Shown piece after piece: positions 33,688 through 41,179 of a stretch of 64,000 nucleotides of DNA. A program made the translations under genes and the position numbers. This stretch comes from Sulfitobacter indolifex (lineage in GTDB: Bacteria > Pseudomonadota > Alphaproteobacteria > Rhodobacterales > Rhodobacteraceae), in assembly GCF_022788655.1 (NCBI RefSeq), contig NZ_CP084951.1:2170001-2234000 (forward strand). The letters run 5' to 3'. The notes below the pieces were generated by a model. That model had not been told where the DNA came from and searched no databases. It saw nothing but the letters and a program-made list of their open reading frames with translations. Numbering within the stretch: position 1 is the first letter of the stretch; the number at the start of each line of letters is the position of its first letter.

Positions 33688-34170
33688 TTAGACCAGAATT
33701 TCCCATGTCTGTTCAACGTTGGCTTTGCCAAAGGATATAACCGGGCGGCTGCCGGTGAGTTGCCAGCCATTCCGCGCATACAACCTGCCTGCCGCGCGGT
33801 GGGATTCGTGTGTCCATAGCTGCATTGCCTCATAGCCGCGATCACGGGCGAACCCCATGCAGGTCTGGAGCATAAGGTGACCCAGAAAAGTCCCTCGGGA
33901 TTCTGGCATTAACAAAAAGAGCCTCAGCTTAGCCCGCTGCGCGTCTAGCTCTACACAAAATATCGATCCCAGCCGTTGGCCCTCGTGATTGGCGATTCAG
34001 CCTCTTTCACAGTTAGGATCATGACCGTCTATGAAATCATCGATGATCTGGGTAACCAGCACGCCAAAGCTTTCATCGAACCCCTCTTTTGCGCAATAAT
34101 GCTCCCGGTGCTGGGCGATCAGCCAATCCCGGTCGTCCGGGTCAAAGGTACGAATCTCGATATTCTCCAT
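33688..34170 (-). pseudogene. GNAT acetyltransferase gene interrupted by one in-frame TGA
   Basis: The frame from ATG 34170 (MENIEIRTF) stops at TGA 33999-33997 after DPNCERG, then continues in the same frame without shift as IANHEGQRLGSIFCVE and on to the TAA at 33688. Rejoined, it makes a 160-residue GNAT N-acetyltransferase: the second part has RLFLLMPESRGTFLGHLM (acetyl-CoA binding loop region) and a standard C-terminus (ESHRAAGRLYARNGW). A tryptophan (TGG) is expected at the stop by family pattern. So it is either a single nonsense mutation or a base error. Related proteins are often fused to MarR regulators. Confidence 0.8.
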
Positions 34171-34249
34171 GCCCCAGCATGGCCGCAAGATCGCTTGCCT
34201 TTCAACCCGCGCCGCGCTAGCGATAAGCCCCACCAAACCGGAGGCTCAC

Positions 34250-34438
34250 ATGGGCATCGACACCGAACGCGACATCGAAGCAAACCTGCAAATCGGCCCG
34301 ACCGACAAAGGGATGGTCCGTCTCTTTGTTGAAGGTGACGGCGTGGAAATTCCGATGGACTTCACCCCGGATGAGGCACGCGAGATCGCAGAAGAAATCA
34401 TAGCAGCCGCAAGCCGCGCGGGCAAAAAGGGCCGCTAA
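34250..34438 (+). CDS. Small conserved protein (DUF6324-like)
   Basis: 62 residues from ATG 34250 with GGAGG upstream. The sequence is amphipathic and acidic in the first 45 residues (IEANLQIGPTDKGMVRLFV in part) and ends in a helix with a basic tail (SRAGKKGR). It looks like a cytoplasmic Rhodobacterales-specific protein of unknown function. It is transcribed away from the broken acetyltransferase gene and toward mmcB, from which it is separated by 26 bp. The good ribosome binding site and clean codon usage support a real gene. Confidence 0.75.
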   Translation: MGIDTERDIEANLQIGPTDKGMVRLFVEGDGVEIPMDFTPDEAREIAEEIIAAASRAGKKGR

Positions 34439-34464
34439 CCCTCCCCCCGAGCGCCAGCTCAGCC

Positions 34465-34923
34465 CTATGACCAGTTCGGCGCCATATCCGGATCACGCAG
34501 CCGGTGCAGGCGCCGGGCGGCATGGGTCGCGAACTTTTGCACCATCACCTTGCGCCGTGCAGGCGCAAGTTTCGTCTCGTCACTCATCCGCAGAATCTCA
34601 GCGCCATAGGCGTCGCCGATGATGAGGCCGCTCTCTTCGGGCAGCAGATCGACCGGGAAATCACTATCGACCGCCCAGAAGAACCGATCAGCCCATTCTA
34701 GATAGCCCTCCCATTTTGCGTCGCCCATAAAATCGGCGCGGCAGGATTTACATTCGACGATCCAAACCTCCCCCTTGGGACCAAGGGCCATCACATCTAC
34801 GCGCAGGCCACGCGTGGGCACCAATTCCTCCACACAAGCGAATCCCAAGTCCGCTAAATGCCGCATCACCCCCCGCGCCAACAGCTGACCGGGTTGGAAC
34901 TGTTTTATGTCTGTCTCCATCAT
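34465..34923 (-). CDS. mmcB: MmcB-family DNA repair protein (PD-(D/E)xK-like)
   Basis: 152 residues. The nuclease-like core RVDVMALGPKGEVWIVECKS holds Asp43, Glu57 and Lys59, the D-ExK pattern. MmcB is known in Caulobacter as a LexA-regulated protein that affects DNA damage-induced mutagenesis. Here a perfect alphaproteobacterial LexA box (GTTC-N7-GTTC) lies 13 bases upstream of the ATG, which independently supports the call. Start 34923 or 34920 (ATGATG); both are possible. Divergent from the membrane-protein operon at 35031. Confidence 0.9.
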   Translation of the reverse strand: MMETDIKQFQPGQLLARGVMRHLADLGFACVEELVPTRGLRVDVMALGPKGEVWIVECKSCRADFMGDAKWEGYLEWADRFFWAVDSDFPVDLLPEESGLIIGDAYGAEILRMSDETKLAPARRKVMVQKFATHAARRLHRLRDPDMAPNWS

Positions 34924-34935
34924 AACCACAAATAT

Positions 34936-34950
34936 GAACATTTAGTGAAC
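34936..34950. promoter_or_regulatory. LexA (SOS) box
   Basis: GAAC-ATTTAGT-GAAC, that is GTTC-N7-GTTC on the minus strand, the consensus bound by alphaproteobacterial LexA. It is placed 13 bases from mmcB and 81 bases from the divergent gene at 35031. Confidence 0.8.
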
Positions 34951-35030
34951 ATCCGCAAGGGGCTAGGCCGGAAAGTTTGGTAATTCCCCCGCCGCCCCCT
35001 ATCTTGAAATAAGCAAAGCGAGGGGATTCC

Positions 35031-36359
35031 ATGGCAGACCGCGAACCGATGAGTGAGACGCAGGCGCGCGGGGTGCGCTACGCCCGTGAGTTGGAGGGCC
35101 ATTTGACATGGCTCGACACGTTTTCGGGCACGGCGCTTGGCGTGCTGGCTGTCGCCTCGGGCATCTATACGTACCTCGGTGTTTCTTCACTTTTGGATGA
35201 CAATGGTGCCATGTCGGCCTTTGCCGCGATTGCTTATTCGGTGGCGGTGTCGGTCGGTATTTTCGTCTTTTGGTCCTATCTTCTGCGCCTTTTTCCTGCT
35301 GTTCGCACCACCCGCGCCCGCATGGGGCTTTTGGGGGCGATGGGCCTTGGCTCTCTCGCTATAATCGCGATGTCGAGCTGGCTGAACGCGGCGGCGCTTG
35401 CCGGGTCAGCGGCGGTTGAACAGCATTTGGCTAAAACGGTGCAAGATTACCAAGGCGCCCTGGAACGGAGCCACGAAATTGCTCTTTCTGCTCAAGGTCT
35501 TGAACGCGATGTTGCCCGAGTACGCCAAAGTTTCGAGGACCTCAGCGAACAAGAGGCGGCAGGCAGCCTGTCGGGCCTTGCCGGGCGCGGCGCGGTGTTT
35601 CGGGTGCTGCGACAGAAATCAGCAGAGCTTTCGGGGTTAGAAGCGCAGATCGCCACCCAGACGCCGCTGGTGAATGATGCTTTTTCCGAAGGGAACCAAA
35701 TCCTCAGCCGAATGCGTGCGCTCACGGTGGAACCCGGCCCGGTTGAGGCCCGCTCGGTCGAATTTTCCGAACAAGCGGTGCGGCTTGCGGGGCTGATCAC
35801 GCGGCTACGCCAGCTTTCCGTCGCCCCGTTGGTGGAACGCGCAGCGCAGGATCTTTCGGCCTCTGTCGTGCTGCCCGAACTTGATGGCAGCAGCGAAGAG
35901 CAACGTGGTGCCCAAGGTGCCACGATCACCTCGGTTCTAGAAGTGCTGGCCCAACGTGCCGCCACGCTGGAACGCGCCGCGCAAGACGTGCAATCTATGC
36001 CCCCCGCCGCCGATACCACCTACACGCCGATCTCCAGCGCCGATGCGGTGATCCTTTATGCGCGCAACTTCGTCCCCTCTTGGGCCGGGGCGATCGCGAT
36101 TGATCTGCTGCCCGCGGTGTTGGTGATGATCCTCGCCGTTACCCACGGCGCGATCCGTTCGGGCCGCGAAGGGGCCGCCGTCGAAGACACGCTAACCCTA
36201 GCAGAATTGCGCGCCGCGCTTGCCGCTGTACGCGACGTGGATGCGGCGATGCAGGAAAGCCCCGCGCATAAACGCGGCGCCCCTGCGCCACAACAACCCG
36301 AGGAAACCGACAGGCGTGAAGACACGCCCGGCCACGTTACACCGATCAAAAGCACGTGA
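35031..36359 (+). CDS. Unknown membrane protein with periplasmic-type coiled coil
   Basis: 442 residues. Hydrophobic segments at about 31-50, 63-85 and 98-118, a long Ala/Glu/Gln-rich coiled-coil region from about 125 to 330, a further membrane segment at about 350-372 (SWAGAIAIDLLPAVLVMIL), and a Pro-rich charged tail. No family recognised. The next gene, a ClpP-like periplasmic protein, overlaps by four bases (GTGA), so they form a two-gene operon. A LexA box 81 bp upstream serves mmcB for certain and perhaps this operon too. A stress-linked envelope function is only a guess. Confidence 0.75.
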   Translation: MADREPMSETQARGVRYARELEGHLTWLDTFSGTALGVLAVASGIYTYLGVSSLLDDNGAMSAFAAIAYSVAVSVGIFVFWSYLLRLFPAVRTTRARMGLLGAMGLGSLAIIAMSSWLNAAALAGSAAVEQHLAKTVQDYQGALERSHEIALSAQGLERDVARVRQSFEDLSEQEAAGSLSGLAGRGAVFRVLRQKSAELSGLEAQIATQTPLVNDAFSEGNQILSRMRALTVEPGPVEARSVEFSEQAVRLAGLITRLRQLSVAPLVERAAQDLSASVVLPELDGSSEEQRGAQGATITSVLEVLAQRAATLERAAQDVQSMPPAADTTYTPISSADAVILYARNFVPSWAGAIAIDLLPAVLVMILAVTHGAIRSGREGAAVEDTLTLAELRAALAAVRDVDAAMQESPAHKRGAPAPQQPEETDRREDTPGHVTPIKST

Positions 36360-37132
36360 GCGAGAGCACGCCCCCAGACCTCGGCACCACACGCAAGCCG
36401 CCCATTGTTGGGCGTGTGCTGATTGGCGTGCTGATCTTTCAGCTTGGCCTTGCGGTGCTGCTGTTCTGGGGGGATCTGGGCGAAGGGCTGCGTCTGCCGG
36501 GGTTTGGCCCGCAGGCGCCAGAACTGACCGAGCCCATCCGCCCCGGTGATCAGACCCGCCGTTTTCGCCCCGAACGCGCCCCAAACCCCGGCCAGCCGAT
36601 GCCCGAAACCGCCCTGCCCGATCGGCTAGTCTTAACGCCTGTTTCTGGCGGGCGTGCAGCACTGCTGGAAGGGGCGATTGAAGCGGGCGATGCCGAACGA
36701 ATCGTCAAACAACTGTCTGAGCTTACGCCTGCGCCTGAGGAGCTCTATCTCAACTCTCCCGGCGGATCCGTGCGCGATGCGCTTGAACTGGGCCGCTATC
36801 TGCGCCGCGAGGGGTTTAACACCACGCTGCGCGACGGGGACATCTGCTATTCCGCTTGCCCCTACCTGCTGGCGGCGGGTGAGACGCGCAAGGTGCCAGA
36901 TAGCGCTTCTGTGGGTGTGCATCAGCATTACTTTGGCAAAAGCACGCTCTTGCCTGCCTTTGTCGCCGTAGAGGACATCCAGCGCGGCCAGGGCGAGGTA
37001 ATGCGCTATCTAGACGACATGGGGATCGACCCGCTGGTCATGCAGCATGCGCTGGTGACGCCGCCCGATGAGATTTACGTTCTTCTGCCCGAGGAGTTGC
37101 GGCGCTACGGATTCATTCCCGAAGTGGAGTAG
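36356..37132 (+). CDS. Periplasmic ClpP-like serine hydrolase (COG3904-like)
   Basis: 258 residues, GTG start overlapping the stop of the membrane-protein gene. An N-terminal membrane segment at about 18-40, then a crotonase/ClpP-type domain: LNSPGGSVRDALELGRYL (around residue 124), the probable nucleophile serine in CYSACPYLLAAGE and a histidine in VGVHQHYF about 25 residues on. These are the marks of COG3904 predicted periplasmic proteases. Co-expression with the coiled-coil membrane protein suggests they work together, for instance as a membrane-bound processing pair; untested. Confidence 0.85.
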   Translation: MSESTPPDLGTTRKPPIVGRVLIGVLIFQLGLAVLLFWGDLGEGLRLPGFGPQAPELTEPIRPGDQTRRFRPERAPNPGQPMPETALPDRLVLTPVSGGRAALLEGAIEAGDAERIVKQLSELTPAPEELYLNSPGGSVRDALELGRYLRREGFNTTLRDGDICYSACPYLLAAGETRKVPDSASVGVHQHYFGKSTLLPAFVAVEDIQRGQGEVMRYLDDMGIDPLVMQHALVTPPDEIYVLLPEELRRYGFIPEVE

Positions 37133-37162
37133 AGCACAGTCGGGCGTATCATCCGACACACC

Positions 37163-37212
37163 TTGACATGATACCTTTTGGTATCTATTCCTATGTAAAA
37201 CCAAAAGGTATC
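37163..37212 (+). promoter_or_regulatory. ArsR operon promoter with paired operators
   Basis: TTGACA (37163-37168), 17-base spacer, TATTCC (37186-37191). The spacer is covered by GATACC-TTTT-GGTATC (37170-37185). CCAAAAGGTATC (37201-37212) is the exact reverse complement of its first 12 bases. A dimeric ArsR-type repressor binding there would block RNA polymerase. Confidence 0.8.
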
Positions 37213-37226
37213 GCATAGGCACCATC

Positions 37227-37547
37227 ATGACAGACCTGTCCCAACCCACTTTCCGGGCGCTCGCCGACCCTACCCGCAGGGACATCCTCAAGTTGCTCCG
37301 CCACGACGACCTGACGATTGCAGAAGTCGCCGGCCATTTCGACATGACACGCGCGGCGGTGAAAAAGCACCTCACGGTGCTCAGCGACGGCGGGTTGATC
37401 ACGGTCAGCGCCCGTGGCCGCGAAAAGGTCAACCGCATCAACCCCCAAGGATTCGCCCCCGTGCTCAGCTGGATCGAATATTTCGACAGCTTCTGGGACG
37501 CGCATCTCGACGCATTGAAAACTGCCATCGAAAAGGAAAAATTATGA
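37227..37547 (+). CDS. ArsR-family transcriptional repressor
   Basis: 106 residues, almost only winged helix: FRALADPTRRDILKLL, then TIAEVAGHFDMTRAAVKKHLTVL. No cysteine metal-site motif (such as CVC) is present, so a metal sensor is unlikely; this is the ArsR subtype paired with SRPBCC proteins. The next gene, an SRPBCC protein, overlaps by four bases. Clear operators lie in the promoter, so self-repression is very likely. The ligand is unknown, perhaps a hydrophobic molecule bound by the partner. Confidence 0.93.
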   Translation: MTDLSQPTFRALADPTRRDILKLLRHDDLTIAEVAGHFDMTRAAVKKHLTVLSDGGLITVSARGREKVNRINPQGFAPVLSWIEYFDSFWDAHLDALKTAIEKEKL

Positions 37548-37966
37548 CCAACAACACCCTGCGCAAAACGATCTTTCTCCAGGCCAGCCGGGAAACTGTC
37601 TGGCAGTTCCTGACCCAGCCCGACAAGATCGGCACATGGTTTCACGCCCCCACCGCCCCGCTCAAGCAAGGCGAAGAACTTGCACTTTATGGGAATGAAA
37701 GCGGCGACCGTGTGGTTTGGGGGCAAGTGCGCGAGGCCCGTGCCCCTGAATATCTGGAGTATAGCTTTACCATCAAGCCGATGAACGGCGCGGAGAGCAC
37801 GGTGAGATGGACGTTAGACAAAGTGCCCGGCGGAACGCGCCTGTCACTTGAGCATGAAGGCCTGCCCGCTGGCGAAGCCGCATTTGGCCTGACGCTGGCG
37901 CTTGATAAGGGTTGGGATGGTCATCTTGGACAATTGCGCGACCACTTGCACGAAAACGCAGCCTAA
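37544..37966 (+). CDS. SRPBCC/AHSA1-domain protein
   Basis: 140 residues with an Aha1-C-terminal-like START fold: TIFLQASRETVWQFLTQPDKIGTWF in order at the N-terminus, VRWTLDKVPGGTRLSLEHEG in the middle and a long C-terminal helix (GWDGHLGQLRDHL). Binds a hydrophobic ligand in the family at large. It overlaps the ArsR gene (ATGA). These pairs occur widely in bacteria; the usual idea is a ligand-responsive two-gene unit. A 6S RNA follows about 45 bp downstream. Confidence 0.9.
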   Translation: MTNNTLRKTIFLQASRETVWQFLTQPDKIGTWFHAPTAPLKQGEELALYGNESGDRVVWGQVREARAPEYLEYSFTIKPMNGAESTVRWTLDKVPGGTRLSLEHEGLPAGEAAFGLTLALDKGWDGHLGQLRDHLHENAA

Positions 37967-38011
37967 CCCCTTGCCGCAGCCCCCATTGGCCCCTACATCG
38001 TGTGTCGACGG

Positions 38012-38165
38012 GTTCTGCCCTGTTCGTGAACGTTACATTCCAGTGGCCTTAAGCAAATCCGAGGGAGCTGGCTCTGTCCGAGCCCTGGTTCGGTTACCTG
38101 GCGCCCACCTGTACATACAGGTCCTCGGGAATATAAAACAGCAGCGGCAGGTGCGGTTCCCGTCA
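38012..38165 (+). ncRNA. ssrS: 6S RNA (boundaries approximate)
   Basis: The 260-bp gap between the SRPBCC gene and nusB folds like 6S RNA: CTGCC (38015-38019) with GGCAG (38146-38150) in the closing stem, CCGAGG (38059-38064) with CCTCGG (38123-38128), an internal hairpin GGCTC-TGTCC-GAGCC (38070-38084), and a hairpin ACCTGTA-CA-TACAGGT (38107-38122). Blocks such as GAGGGAGCTGGCTCTGTCCG match my memory of the Rhodobacterales 6S RNA. 6S RNA mimics an open promoter and sequesters sigma-70 RNA polymerase; its target RpoD is encoded in this window. Confidence 0.8.
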
Positions 38166-38226
38166 CTCCCCCTTCGCTGCAATTTGATCTGACTGCTCTG
38201 GCTCTTGGGCTGGGTCGTCCCTTTGC

Positions 38227-38703
38227 TTAAAACGCTTCGGGACGGGCCTCTCGCGCCATGTGGTCGAGCACGGCATTCACAAAGCTCGGCTCGCGCCCTT
38301 CGGGGAAGAACGCATGCGCCACGTCGACATATTCCTTGATGACAACGCGCGGTGGCGTCTCGTCATGGCGGAACTCAGCGCCCGCCGCGCGGAACAGCGC
38401 GCGCAGCGTCGGGTCGATCCGGGCGATGGCCCATTTCGCGACGATGGCGCGGTTGGCCATCTGGTCGATTGGCGCCTGATAGTTCACCGCATCTTCGAGC
38501 ACGCGAGAGAAGTGATCCACATCGCCCTCTTGCATCTCGTCGCCCTCATAGACAGCACCGAAACGGTGGTCGATGAACTCGTGACGCACGACATCGACCG
38601 TCTGCGCGGAATGCTCCATCTGGAACAGCGCCTGCACGGCATAGAGCCGCGAGGCTGACTTCATCTTACGTTTCTGATTGCCCGAAAGCGCGTTGCTGGT
38701 CAT
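38227..38703 (-). CDS. nusB: Transcription antitermination factor NusB
   Basis: 158 residues, all helical. Family blocks: SASRLYAVQALFQME at the N-terminus, ELLDH-like region, and REPSFVNAVLDHMARE at the C-terminus (the last two helices). Together with NusE/S10 it binds boxA of rRNA operons. The ATG at 38703 overlaps the ribH TGA (ATGA), so translation is coupled. Its place after ribH is conserved in many bacteria, and the unit probably begins at ribE. Confidence 0.95.
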   Translation of the reverse strand: MTSNALSGNQKRKMKSASRLYAVQALFQMEHSAQTVDVVRHEFIDHRFGAVYEGDEMQEGDVDHFSRVLEDAVNYQAPIDQMANRAIVAKWAIARIDPTLRALFRAAGAEFRHDETPPRVVIKEYVDVAHAFFPEGREPSFVNAVLDHMAREARPEAF

Positions 38704-39251
38704 GCGATGTTTGATCCGTCCGTGTCGCCGGCCATCAAGGTGTCCTGCCCGAATGGCTTGAACCCGATGCCCTTGCTCTGGCGGCCCCATTTACGAGCGA
38801 GCGCGATGAGATGCAAGGCCGCAGCCGCCGCACCGCCACCTTTGTTTTGCCCCTCAGGGTCGGCGCGGACTTCGGCCTGTTTCTTATTCTCGACTGTCAG
38901 GATGCCGTTGCCGATGCAAAGCCCTTGCAGGCCAAGCAGTTGCAGGGCGCGGCTGCTGTCGTTGCAAACGGTCTCATAGTGTGTGGTCTCGCCCCGGATC
39001 ACGCAGCCAAGCGCGACGTAGCCGTCGAAATTGCTGCCCCGATCGGAAATACCGATGGCGGTGGGAATTTCCAGCGCGCCGGGCATCTCGACGACTTCAT
39101 AGTCGGCACCCGCGGCCTCTAGCTCGGCCTTGGCCCCGGTTAGCATGCCGTGGGCGATGTCCGAATAGTAGGGCGAAACGACGATCAGCAGCTTCACCGG
39201 CGCGTCGAATTCCGGGCGCGGCAGGATGGTGTGTTCTTCGGCGGAAGCCAT
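38700..39251 (-). CDS. ribH: 6,7-dimethyl-8-ribityllumazine synthase
   Basis: 183 residues. Joins the pyrimidine and the four-carbon unit in riboflavin synthesis. Motifs: VVSPYYSDIAHGM near residue 23, EMPGALEIPTAIG near 54, GCVIRGETTHYETV near 80 with the catalytic histidine, and NGILTVENKKQA near 114. Somewhat longer than the minimal enzyme because of the C-terminal tail. It starts 4 bp after ribB and overlaps nusB, so it is inside the rib operon. Confidence 0.97.
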   Translation of the reverse strand: MASAEEHTILPRPEFDAPVKLLIVVSPYYSDIAHGMLTGAKAELEAAGADYEVVEMPGALEIPTAIGISDRGSNFDGYVALGCVIRGETTHYETVCNDSSRALQLLGLQGLCIGNGILTVENKKQAEVRADPEGQNKGGGAAAAALHLIALARKWGRQSKGIGFKPFGQDTLMAGDTDGSNIA

Positions 39252-39255
39252 GGTG

Positions 39256-40380
39256 TTACTCCGTGGTGATGGGCCGGGTGCCCACGATTTCCAGCGCATA
39301 GGCATCAAGGCCCAGATAGCGCGTGTCGGGATTGTCGGTCAGCAGGACCAGTTCATGCAGCCCCATCGACGACAGGATCTGTGCACCAAGCCCGGTGCGT
39401 TTGATCGTGCGCGGGCGGTCGTCGTCTTCGGCATCAAGCCGGAGGCGCGGATAGGGATCGCGGAACAGCACAACAGCGCCGCGGCCTTCGTCAGCGATGA
39501 TCTGCATCGCATGCGGCAGCTCATCCGCCGGGCTAGGGCCAAGCCCCAAAATGTCTTCGAGCGCATTGATTGCATGGGTCCGGATCAGCACCGGCTCGGG
39601 CGTCGAGATATCGCCCTTGGTCAACACCACATGGTCGGTCCCGGTGATCTGGTCCGAGAACACCCGCATCAACCAGTCGCCGCCATAGGCCGAGGTCACG
39701 GTGCGGCTGTCACGCTCCACCAGCAGGTTATCGTGCTTGTGGCGGTAGGTGATCAGATCGCTAATCGTGCCGATTTTGAGGCCGTGCTCGGCGGCGAATT
39801 CCACCAAATCGGGCAGACGCGCCATTTCGCCATCATCTTTCATGATCTCGCAGATCACGCCCGAAGGATGCAGGCCGGCAAGCCGCGAAATATCGACCGC
39901 CGCTTCAGTATGCCCTGCCCGCACCAGCACGCCGCCATCGCGGGCACGCAGGGGGAAGACATGGCCGGGCGTCGCGATATCCGCCGATCCCGTCTCTTCA
40001 GAGATCGCAACCGCCACGGTCAACGCGCGGTCGGCAGCGGAGATACCCGTGCTCACACCCTCACGCGCTTCGATACTGACGGTAAAGGCCGTTTCGTGCC
40101 GCGAGGAGTTGTTTACCGCCATCATCGGCAGGCCCAGATGATCAATCCGCGCCGAGGTCATTGGCAGGCAGATCAGCCCGCGCCCGTGGGTCGCCATGAA
40201 ATTGATCGCCGCCGCATCGGCAAACTGCGCCGGGATCACCAGATCGCCCTCATTCTCGCGGTCTTCATGGTCCACCAGAATGAACATGCGGCCTTGGCGC
40301 GCGTCTTCGATGATCTCTTCAATCGGAGAAATCGCGTCGCTCAGCCCTGTCTCGACCGGTCCGGGTGTGTCAAATTGCAT
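39256..40380 (-). CDS. ribB: 3,4-dihydroxy-2-butanone-4-phosphate synthase with GTP-cyclohydrolase-II-like domain lacking zinc cysteines
   Basis: 374 residues. Residues 1-210 are the synthase that makes the four-carbon unit of riboflavin (VDHEDRENEGDL at 36-47, ATHGRGLICLP near 63, RAGHTEA at 154-160). Residues 215-374 have GTP cyclohydrolase II shape, but no cysteine occurs after C177, while the family needs three for zinc; the position of the first is inside VLIRTHAINALEDILG (264-279). So this half is very likely inactive in GTP cyclohydrolysis, and a separate ribA should exist elsewhere. Lies between ribE and ribH. Confidence 0.95.
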   Translation of the reverse strand: MQFDTPGPVETGLSDAISPIEEIIEDARQGRMFILVDHEDRENEGDLVIPAQFADAAAINFMATHGRGLICLPMTSARIDHLGLPMMAVNNSSRHETAFTVSIEAREGVSTGISAADRALTVAVAISEETGSADIATPGHVFPLRARDGGVLVRAGHTEAAVDISRLAGLHPSGVICEIMKDDGEMARLPDLVEFAAEHGLKIGTISDLITYRHKHDNLLVERDSRTVTSAYGGDWLMRVFSDQITGTDHVVLTKGDISTPEPVLIRTHAINALEDILGLGPSPADELPHAMQIIADEGRGAVVLFRDPYPRLRLDAEDDDRPRTIKRTGLGAQILSSMGLHELVLLTDNPDTRYLGLDAYALEIVGTRPITTE

Positions 40381-40462
40381 CGGCTGCTTTCCATCTATTT
40401 GTTGTCCGGCTCATAGCCTGACCCGCGCCGCTTGGCCAGAGCGCGGCACGCAGGGCGCTGCG

Positions 40463-41050
40463 TTACATCTCGTTCAGACGTGCCACATACCGCGCCAGCG
40501 TGTCGATTTCGAGGTTGACCAGATCCCCCACTTTCGCATCGCCCCAAGTGGTGACTTCTTTGGTGTGCGGGATGAAGTTGATGCCAAAATCGCAGCCATC
40601 GACATCATTCACCGTCAGCGAGGTGCCATTCAGCGCCACAGACCCCTTGGGCGCGATGAACCGCGCAAGATCCTTTGGCGCGCGAAGCGTCACGCGGGTG
40701 CTGTCGCCCTCGTCTTTCATCTCGATAATCTCGGCCACGCCATCAACATGGCCCGACACGATATGCCCGCCTAACTCATCGCCCACCTTCAACGCACGCT
40801 CAAGGTTCACTCGCCGCCCCTCGGCCCAGTGCTGGCCAAGGTTGGTCTTGCCGACCGTCTCGGCGCTGATCTGCACTTCGTACCAATCGTCACCCAGCCC
40901 CACGACCGTCAAGCAGACCCCGTCGCTCGCGATAGAGGCTCCCATGTCGATGCCGCGGGTGTCATAGCGCGTCTGGATACGCGCGCGCAGATCGCCTTCC
41001 TGCTCCAGCTTGGTCACGGTGCCAACGTCTGTGATAATGCCGGTGAACAT
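40463..41050 (-). CDS. ribE: Riboflavin synthase alpha chain
   Basis: 195 residues. Two tandem lumazine-binding domains: MFTGIITDVGTV at the start, SIASDGVCLTVV near residue 38, then GHIVSGHVDG near residue 93 and SLTVNDVDG in the second repeat. Turns two ribityllumazines into riboflavin. ATG 41050 has the family's standard MFTGII beginning. It is the first gene of the ribE-ribB-ribH-nusB run; an 80-bp gap to ribB holds no clear hairpin. The ribD partner is 4.7 kb away, beyond the capsule genes. Confidence 0.97.
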   Translation of the reverse strand: MFTGIITDVGTVTKLEQEGDLRARIQTRYDTRGIDMGASIASDGVCLTVVGLGDDWYEVQISAETVGKTNLGQHWAEGRRVNLERALKVGDELGGHIVSGHVDGVAEIIEMKDEGDSTRVTLRAPKDLARFIAPKGSVALNGTSLTVNDVDGCDFGINFIPHTKEVTTWGDAKVGDLVNLEIDTLARYVARLNEM

Positions 41051-41179
41051 GGGGTGGGCTCCTTTGCAGTTTGGCGCAGTGGTAAACCCGCGCACCGCCA
41101 CAGGCAAGAGCGGGTGACGCCACATTGTCGCCCCTATTATATGGTGGTTAAAGGTAAACCACGCCGACTTAGGACCCGT

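Noticed and set aside
33900..34000. Frameshift in the acetyltransferase gene
   Set aside because: Both halves are in the same frame, so the break is one stop codon, not an indel.
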